Below, piece by piece: positions 58,868-64,000 of a stretch of 64,000 nucleotides of DNA. This DNA comes from Bradyrhizobium sp. AZCC 1721. GTDB taxonomy: Bacteria > Pseudomonadota > Alphaproteobacteria > Rhizobiales > Xanthobacteraceae. Numbering within the stretch: position 1 is the first letter of the stretch; every line of letters starts with the position of its first letter. The stretch is taken from contig NZ_JAZHSB010000001.1 in the NCBI RefSeq assembly GCF_036924715.1, forward strand, positions 3,401,001 through 3,465,000, written 5' to 3'. The position numbers and the translations under genes were made by a program. Under the pieces are notes generated by a model. The model saw only the letters and a list, made by a program, of their open reading frames with translations, did no database searches and had not been told where the DNA came from.

Positions 58868-60049
58868 ATGCCTGCCGCCGTCCTTGCGCTGACCGCCGGT
58901 GCCTTTGGCATCGGCACCACTGAATTCATCATCATGGGTCTCTTGCTGCAGGTCGCCGCCGACATGCAGGTCTCGGTCTCCGCGGCAGGTCTCCTGATTT
59001 CCGGCTATGCGCTCGGCGTGTTCGTGGGTGCGCCGATCCTGACGCTGGCGACGCGGCGGATGCCGCGCAAGGCGGTGCTGCTTTCTCTGATGGCCATCTT
59101 TACCTTCGGCAACGCGGCCTGCGCGCTGGCGCCGGACTACGGGCTGTTGATGGCGGCGCGGATCCTCACCTCTCTCGCCCATGGCACATTTTTTGGCGTC
59201 GGATCGGTGGTGGCGACGAGCCTGGTCACTGAGGACAAGCGTGCCTCCGCAATTGCCACCATGTTCATCGGACTGACGGTGGCTACTCTGCTCGGCGTAC
59301 CCTTTGGTGCGTGGTTCGGCCTGATGCTGGGATGGCGTGCCGCGTTCTGGGCGGTGACCGTGATTGGGCTGGTCGCCTTCGCTGTATTGGTCGTTCTGGT
59401 TCCCGGCAACGTGGGCGGCAATGAGAAAGCCACTTCGCTGCGCGAGGAGCTGGCGGTGGTCGGCCGTCCGCGAGTCCTTCTCGGCCTCGCCATGACGGTG
59501 TTCGGTTTTGCCGGCCTGTTCGTCGTCGTTACCTATGTCCAGCCGATCCTGACGCGGCTGACCGGCTTCTCTGAAGCGGCGGTCTCGCCGATCCTTCTCG
59601 TGTTCGGCGTCGGACTGTCGATCGGCAACGTTGCAGGAGGGCGGCTCGCCGACCGTGGTCTCGGACGCGCCCTGATCGGCACGCTTGCCGCGCTTGCGCT
59701 CGTCCTCGTCGCGCTTGCGGCGGTGCTGTCGATCAAGGGTCTCGCCGTGGCCTTCATCTTTCTGCTTGGCACCGCCGCCTTCGCCACCGTGGCGCCGCTG
59801 CAGCTTCGCGTGCTCGAAGCGGCCGGCGCGGAGGGGCGCACGCTCGCATCCAGCCTCAACATCGCGGCCTTCAATCTTGGCAATGCGCTCGGCGCCTGGG
59901 CCGGCGGGCTTACGATCGATCGCGGCTTGGGCCTTGCCGCGCTTCCGCTCGTCGCGGCGGCGATCACCGCGGCGGGACTCCTGCTGGCGCTATGGAGCAT
60001 GTATCTGGACCGTCCGGTACCTTCCGCCGCGGCGTGCCCGGCGGAATGA
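58868..60049 (+). CDS. MFS transporter of the DHA1/AraJ type
   Basis: 393 residues from the ATG at 58868, ribosome site GGGAG; the frame stays open to 58829. Twelve membrane segments. FGIGTTEFIIMGLLLQVAAD and the MRKP-like loop ATRRMPRKAVLLSLMAIF (between TM2 and TM3) point to DHA1-type exporters such as AraJ and YdhP. Probably exports a drug or metabolite. In an operon with the aldo-keto reductase, 28 bp downstream. Confidence 0.9.
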   Translation: MPAAVLALTAGAFGIGTTEFIIMGLLLQVAADMQVSVSAAGLLISGYALGVFVGAPILTLATRRMPRKAVLLSLMAIFTFGNAACALAPDYGLLMAARILTSLAHGTFFGVGSVVATSLVTEDKRASAIATMFIGLTVATLLGVPFGAWFGLMLGWRAAFWAVTVIGLVAFAVLVVLVPGNVGGNEKATSLREELAVVGRPRVLLGLAMTVFGFAGLFVVVTYVQPILTRLTGFSEAAVSPILLVFGVGLSIGNVAGGRLADRGLGRALIGTLAALALVLVALAAVLSIKGLAVAFIFLLGTAAFATVAPLQLRVLEAAGAEGRTLASSLNIAAFNLGNALGAWAGGLTIDRGLGLAALPLVAAAITAAGLLLALWSMYLDRPVPSAAACPAE

Positions 60050-60077
60050 AAGCAAAGGATCAAAAGGGAGCACAGTG

Positions 60078-61112
60078 ATGGAATATCGCAACCTCGGCGC
60101 CTCGGGCCTGAAGGTCCCCGTTATCAGTTTCGGTACTGGCACGTTCGGCGGAGAGGGGCCGCTGTTTTCGGCCTGGGGCCGGAGTGGCGCCGAGGAGGCG
60201 AGGCGGCTAATCGACATTTGCCTCGAGGCCGGCGTCAACCTGTTCGACACCGCCGATGTCTATTCGAACGGCGCGTCGGAAGCGATTCTGGGCGCCGCGA
60301 TCAAAGGCCGCCGCGACAGGGTGCTGGTCTCTACCAAGACGAGCTTGCCGACGGGTGACGGTCCATTCGACGCCGGCTCATCGCGACATCGCCTCGTGTC
60401 GGCGGTGGACGCCGCCTTGCGGCGGCTCGGAACCGACTACATTGACTTGCTGCAGCTCCACGCCTTCGATGCCTTCACGCCAATCGAGGAAGTGCTGTCG
60501 ACGCTTGATGGGCTCGTCCGTGGCGGCAAGTTGCGCTATGTCGGCGCCTCCAACTTCTCGGGCTGGCAGTTGATGAAGTCGCTCGCCATTGCCGAGCGTC
60601 ACGGCTGGACGCGCCATGTGGCGCACCAAGTCTATTATTCGCTTGTCGGCCGCGACTATGAGTGGGAGCTCATGCCGCTCGGCCTCGATCAGGGCGTCGG
60701 CGCGCTGGTCTGGAGCCCGCTGGGTTGGGGGCGTCTCACCGGCAGGATACGACGCGGCCAGCCGCTGCCGGCTGGTAGCCGCCTGCGCGAGACGGCGCAG
60801 TTCGGTCCACCAGTCGACGAGGAGCGGCTCTATCGCGTCGTCGATGTCCTGGATGCCGTCGCGACCGAGACCGGTCGCACTGTGCCGCAGGTCGCGATCG
60901 CATGGCTGCTCACCCGCCCAAGCGTGTCGTCCGTGATCATCGGCGCGCGCGACGAAGCGCAACTGCGCGACAATCTCGGCGCCGTCGGCTGGTCGCTGAC
61001 CGCCGAGCAGGTCGCGCTCCTGGACAAAGCGAGCGCGGTGATGCCATGCTATCCCTATTATCCTTATCGTGTCCAAGAAGGCTTTGCGCGATTGAACCCG
61101 CCGCCGGTTTGA
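60078..61112 (+). CDS. Aldo/keto reductase
   Basis: 344 residues from the ATG at 60078 (AAAAGGGAG upstream; GTG 60075 also possible). Catalytic FDTADVYSNGASEAILGAAI with Asp and Tyr, VLVSTKTSL with Lys, and LLQLHAFD with His. Nucleotide site near VIIGARDEAQLRDNLGA. Layout fits the AKR11/YajO-type. Reduces aldehydes or ketones with NADPH. Likely co-transcribed with the MFS exporter under the LysR protein. Confidence 0.92.
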   Translation: MEYRNLGASGLKVPVISFGTGTFGGEGPLFSAWGRSGAEEARRLIDICLEAGVNLFDTADVYSNGASEAILGAAIKGRRDRVLVSTKTSLPTGDGPFDAGSSRHRLVSAVDAALRRLGTDYIDLLQLHAFDAFTPIEEVLSTLDGLVRGGKLRYVGASNFSGWQLMKSLAIAERHGWTRHVAHQVYYSLVGRDYEWELMPLGLDQGVGALVWSPLGWGRLTGRIRRGQPLPAGSRLRETAQFGPPVDEERLYRVVDVLDAVATETGRTVPQVAIAWLLTRPSVSSVIIGARDEAQLRDNLGAVGWSLTAEQVALLDKASAVMPCYPYYPYRVQEGFARLNPPPV

Positions 61113-61190
61113 GCCAATTGGAAGCGGGCGACACAACGAGCCAGTAGCTCTCGATTTGCCCGGCGCCGCGCGCACAAGGTTTGGACCAAA

Positions 61191-61865
61191 TCAATTGTGT
61201 TGGGCGATGATCGCGAGTGCGTCGGCACCGCTGACGCTGGGCGGCAAACGCATAAAATCCGCTGGTTCTCCCGCAATCGCCTTGTCGAGCAAGGTGCGAT
61301 AGCGGCGCCTTGGAATTTCAACCGCGCCGAAGCTGCGCAGATGTTCGGTGACGTATTGCGTGTCGAGCAGCTCGAACCCGCCTGCGATCATTCGCGCCAC
61401 CAGATGCACCAGCGCCACCTTGGAAGCGTCGCGGGCGCGGTGAAACATGCTCTCGCCGAAGAAGGCCCGCCCCAGGCTGACACCGTAGAGGCCGCCTGTG
61501 AGGTCGCCGTCCTGCCAGACCTCGACGCTGTGGCAGTGTCCGAGCTCGTGGAGCCCGAGATAGAGATCGCGGATGCGCTTGTTGATCCAGGTGTCGTCGC
61601 GGCCCGGCTGGGGCGCCGCGCAGCCCGCGATGACCGCCTTGAAGGCGGTATCGACGGTAACACGGAAAGTGTCCGAACGCACGGTGCGGGCAAGCCGCGA
61701 GGCAATGCGGAAGCCGTCGAGCGGAATGACACCGCGCATTTCCGGCTCGACCCAGAACAGTGTCGGATCGCCGGCACTCTCGGCCATCGGGAAGATGCCG
61801 CAGGCATAGGCCCGCAGCAGCACTTCGGGCGTGATTTCGGAAGCAGCAGACTCGCGCGAGGTCAT
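61191..61865 (-). CDS. aat: Leucyl/phenylalanyl-tRNA-protein transferase
   Basis: 224 residues from the ATG at 61865 (61886 is GTG and adds seven residues). Diagnostic motifs: [11 protein letters not shown] and [34 protein letters not shown] with [40 protein letters not shown] and [13 protein letters not shown]. It adds Leu or Phe to N-terminal Lys/Arg of proteins for N-degron recognition by ClpS/ClpAP. Ends before the AKR gene in convergent orientation. Confidence 0.95.
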   Translation of the reverse strand: MTSRESAASEITPEVLLRAYACGIFPMAESAGDPTLFWVEPEMRGVIPLDGFRIASRLARTVRSDTFRVTVDTAFKAVIAGCAAPQPGRDDTWINKRIRDLYLGLHELGHCHSVEVWQDGDLTGGLYGVSLGRAFFGESMFHRARDASKVALVHLVARMIAGGFELLDTQYVTEHLRSFGAVEIPRRRYRTLLDKAIAGEPADFMRLPPSVSGADALAIIAQHN

Positions 61866-61997
61866 GTGTCGATGATAGCAGGACACACGGGGCGTATGCT
61901 ACGTTCCATAACAAATTGGTGCGCAGCATAGCCGCATCCATACGAAGCGGATGACGACGGGGTATTCGCCCGGCCGAATTTCCAAGATGAGTGCGGC

Positions 61998-62939
61998 ATG
62001 AGCGCAGTGTTGATCGTCGTTCCGGTGTTCGCCTTGATTGCGGCGGGTTATGCGGCGGTCGCGCTGCGTTTCATCTCGCCGACGGCGCATAAGGGCATTG
62101 CCGAGTTCGCCTTTAGCATCGCCATTCCGGCGCTGCTGTTCCGGATGGTGGTTGTCGCGGAATTCCCCGCCGTGAGCGCCTTCTCGGTGTGGGGCGCCTA
62201 TTATGGGGCAACGGCGGTCACGTGGATCGCCGCGCTGCTGGCGTCATCCCTTCTTCGGCAATCCCGGGCGGATGGCGTGGTGCTCGCGATCGGCTCGATC
62301 TACGGCAACATCGTGATGCTCGGCATTCCCCTGACGTTGTCGGCGCTGGGAAGTCAGGCCGTCGGCTCGATGGCCTTGATCCTGTCGGTCAACACGCCGC
62401 TGCTCTGGCTCTGCGGCACGCTGCAGATGGCGTGGGCGGAACGAAAATCTTCCGAGACGGCGCCGCTGCTGGTGCTGCGGGCCGTGCGCGAAATCGCGCG
62501 CAATCCGATCATGCTCGCGCTCGGCTTCGGCTTTCTCTGGCGCCTCACCGGCTTGGGGCTGAACCCTGTCGCGGACAAGACTCTGGAACTGCTGGCGCAG
62601 GCGGGCTCGCCCACGGCCCTGATCGCGCTCGGCATCAATCTCTTCGGATTCAGGATCAAGGGCCAGGCGCTCGGCATGGCGGTGATGTGCGCGCTCAAGC
62701 TCTTGGCGATGCCGGCCGTTGCGGCGGTCCTCGCGTTCCATGTTCTGGCGTTACCGCCGATTTCCGCGGCCGTGGTCGTTGTTTTCGCCGCGATGCCGAC
62801 CGGCGCCAATGCCTACATCTTCTCGGCTCAGTACGGACGGCTCACCGAAGCCGTCTCGGGCGCCGTCGCGCTCGGCACGACGTTGGCGGCGGTGACGTTG
62901 CCCGTTGTCGTGTTATTCGTGACGGCCGCCCCGCGCTAG
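61998..62939 (+). CDS. AEC family transporter
   Basis: 313 residues, ten membrane segments in two inverted repeats, the AEC (auxin efflux carrier) family. FSIAIPALLFRMVVVAEFPA (start), IYGNIVMLGIPLTLSALGSQ and MPTGANAYIFSAQYGR are hallmarks. Exports small organic acids; substrate unknown. It shares the stop bases CTAG with the convergent amidohydrolase gene (62936-62939). Divergent from aat. Confidence 0.93.
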   Translation: MSAVLIVVPVFALIAAGYAAVALRFISPTAHKGIAEFAFSIAIPALLFRMVVVAEFPAVSAFSVWGAYYGATAVTWIAALLASSLLRQSRADGVVLAIGSIYGNIVMLGIPLTLSALGSQAVGSMALILSVNTPLLWLCGTLQMAWAERKSSETAPLLVLRAVREIARNPIMLALGFGFLWRLTGLGLNPVADKTLELLAQAGSPTALIALGINLFGFRIKGQALGMAVMCALKLLAMPAVAAVLAFHVLALPPISAAVVVVFAAMPTGANAYIFSAQYGRLTEAVSGAVALGTTLAAVTLPVVVLFVTAAPR

Positions 62940-63811
62940 TCCTCGTAGCCGAACAGCATGGCCGGGTTGGTGACCAGGATCCTCTTCAGTTCCGCTTCAT
63001 CGGCCACATAGCGGTAGAGAAGTTCGAGCAGGTCGGCATCGTTGGGCGGCTGCACCACCGAAACCGGGTGCGGCCAGTCGCTGGCCCAGACGCAACGGTC
63101 CGGCGCCGCCTCGATGTAGGCGCGCGCGATCGGAATGACGTCGTCCCAGGGCGGGCCCTTCTTCGAGGTCTTTTCGCCGAGCGACAGCATTACCCAGAAA
63201 TTGCCCTTGGACAGGAGCTCCAGCATCTTCTGCAGGTTCGGGTCGTCCTTGCCGCGCGTCGGGTCGGGCCTCGCCATGTGATCGATCAGTAGGGGGACGT
63301 CGAGATTTTCGTACTTCGCGACGCTGGAGACGATACCGTCCTTCTCCGGCTGGATTTTTGCATACCAGCCGAGTTCACGAATCTTCGCGATGGCGCGGGC
63401 AAAATCCTTGTCCGAGAGCACGGCGCCGAGTTCCTGGCGGAAGCTGAAGCGGGCGCCGCGGACACCGGCATCGTGCAGCTTGGCGAGATAGGCGTCATCG
63501 GCTTCGGCAAACACCAGCGCGTTGGCACAGCCGCGATAGTTCGGTCCCATCGCGGCGAGGCCATCGAGCACCACCGAATGATCGGCGCCATAGGTCGTGG
63601 TCTGCACGATGATGCCGCGCTCGATGCCGAGCGCCTTGTGGACGCGAAGCGCGGCCTCCCAGGTCGCAGTCGGCATCTGGTAGGCGGCACCCGGCCGCAC
63701 CGGATATTTTTCCAGCGGCCCCAGCACGTGAAACTGGCTGTCGACGCTCTTCGGCGGCGGCAGTTTTGAGGGACGGCGCGGGTTCGGATCGAACGGAAGA
63801 TAGGTCGGCAT
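62936..63811 (-). CDS. Amidohydrolase family protein (LigI/PDC hydrolase-like) with altered HxH
   Basis: 291 residues, a TIM-barrel amidohydrolase-2. Similar to 2-pyrone-4,6-dicarboxylate hydrolase: VLIDHMARPDPTRG is the metal His motif, and VWASDWPHP the final Asp. The first motif, normally D-x-H-x-H, reads VDSQFHVLGP (D24, Q26, H28), so the first His is Gln. Catalysis may be altered, although LigI itself works without a metal. It is near a RidA-like gene 24 bp upstream on the same strand, possibly an operon. Confidence 0.85.
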   Translation of the reverse strand: MPTYLPFDPNPRRPSKLPPPKSVDSQFHVLGPLEKYPVRPGAAYQMPTATWEAALRVHKALGIERGIIVQTTTYGADHSVVLDGLAAMGPNYRGCANALVFAEADDAYLAKLHDAGVRGARFSFRQELGAVLSDKDFARAIAKIRELGWYAKIQPEKDGIVSSVAKYENLDVPLLIDHMARPDPTRGKDDPNLQKMLELLSKGNFWVMLSLGEKTSKKGPPWDDVIPIARAYIEAAPDRCVWASDWPHPVSVVQPPNDADLLELLYRYVADEAELKRILVTNPAMLFGYED

Positions 63812-63835
63812 CTCGGGTTCCTTGTCTGATCGCGG

Positions 63836-64000
63836 TCAGCCGATTACGGCGGTGAAATCGCATTGCACGAGCGCGCCATTCTCCATGTCCATCTGCAGCG
63901 CATGGCGGGCAGGGCGGGAATGCTCGTCGGGAAACATCTTCAGCCATTCGGTATTGACCGGCGCGCGCTGCTTTCGATCTTGCAGCCATACCGTCATCTT
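63836..64000 (-). CDS. RidA-like protein, C-terminal part (partial)
   Basis: Only the last 54 residues are in the window (KMTVWLQDRKQRAPVNTEWL, MFPDEHSRPARHALQMDMEN, GALVQCDFTAVIG). The pattern V-x-L-x-D...N..W..FPD..RPAR.......GALVQ.D..A resembles the end of the RidA/YjgF family, where Arg in the 'RPAR' segment is conserved. RidA removes reactive enamines/imines. It runs off the window edge on the minus strand and would be the first gene of the pair with the amidohydrolase. Confidence 0.6.
   Translation of the reverse strand, partial: KMTVWLQDRKQRAPVNTEWLKMFPDEHSRPARHALQMDMENGALVQCDFTAVIG

Noticed and set aside
1..64000. tRNA, rRNA, CRISPR arrays, complete IS elements, prophage
   Set aside because: No T-arm consensus, no rRNA-like blocks, no regularly spaced direct repeats and no transposase or phage gene found by reading.

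Overview
The window is high-GC DNA that looks chromosomal and alphaproteobacterial, most likely Bradyrhizobium or a close Nitrobacteraceae/Xanthobacteraceae relative. The reasons are the NDUFA12 subunit of complex I, a GapR (DUF2312) protein, a DUF2155 protein, a BA14K-type protein, two Bug/TctC periplasmic binding proteins, an adenosylcobalamin-dependent class II ribonucleotide reductase, DUF6894 proteins, sigma-EcfG-type promoters (GGAAC-N16-CGTT), and many Bradyrhizobium-like short palindromic repeats. The species call is an inference from gene content. I saw no rRNA, tRNA, CRISPR array, complete transposase or prophage.

Region by region: 1-2.5 kb holds the end of an HtrA-like protease, a truncated LuxR regulator, and a minus-strand cluster of very hydrophilic small proteins ending in a DUF2267 gene, with two EcfG-like promoters. 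2.7-12.1 kb is ordinary metabolism and transport: ABC-F ATPase, GDPD phosphodiesterase, nitroreductase, chemotaxis receptor, two SDR-type enzymes, and a 700-bp repeat-rich gap. 12.2-26.3 kb is dense in small, poorly characterised genes: two copies of a DUF6894 plus microprotein module, signal-peptide proteins, a frameshifted small exported protein, a gene broken by an 11-bp tandem duplication, RlpA, PdxY, GapR and a ROK-family kinase. Three perfect EcfG promoters lie here. 26.3-30.7 kb has a UvrD-like helicase and a second orphan Bug protein. 30.7-34.2 kb is an accessory patch separated by palindromes: a PLD-like protein, a membrane-anchored receiver protein and a zinc-ribbon/PIN-like protein. 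34.2-43.9 kb has nrdJ, a DMT exporter, a cluster of a membrane protein, an HlyD-like protein and a Tat-exported beta-carbonic anhydrase, a ketopantoate-reductase-like enzyme and an HNH nuclease. 44-46.7 kb is a response regulator plus hybrid histidine kinase. 47-64 kb has BA14K, NDUFA12, an isonitrile-hydratase-like/GlxA divergent pair, an EEP phosphatase, an ion transporter, an esterase/SDR pair, DUF2155, a LysR/MFS/aldo-keto reductase locus, Aat, an AEC carrier, a LigI-like amidohydrolase and the end of a RidA-like gene.

Functional themes: (1) general stress response, with five intact or near-intact EcfG promoter matches and one -10 variant in front of small exported or hydrophilic proteins; (2) envelope and periplasm remodelling (HtrA, RlpA, SH3, PepSY, BA14K, BamF-like unknowns); (3) scavenging and detoxification enzymes next to their own regulators. 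The most novel-looking items are the DUF6894 microprotein module (two copies, its second gene too short for routine gene calling), the PIN/receiver/PLD patch beside nrdJ, and the carbonic anhydrase/HlyD cluster.
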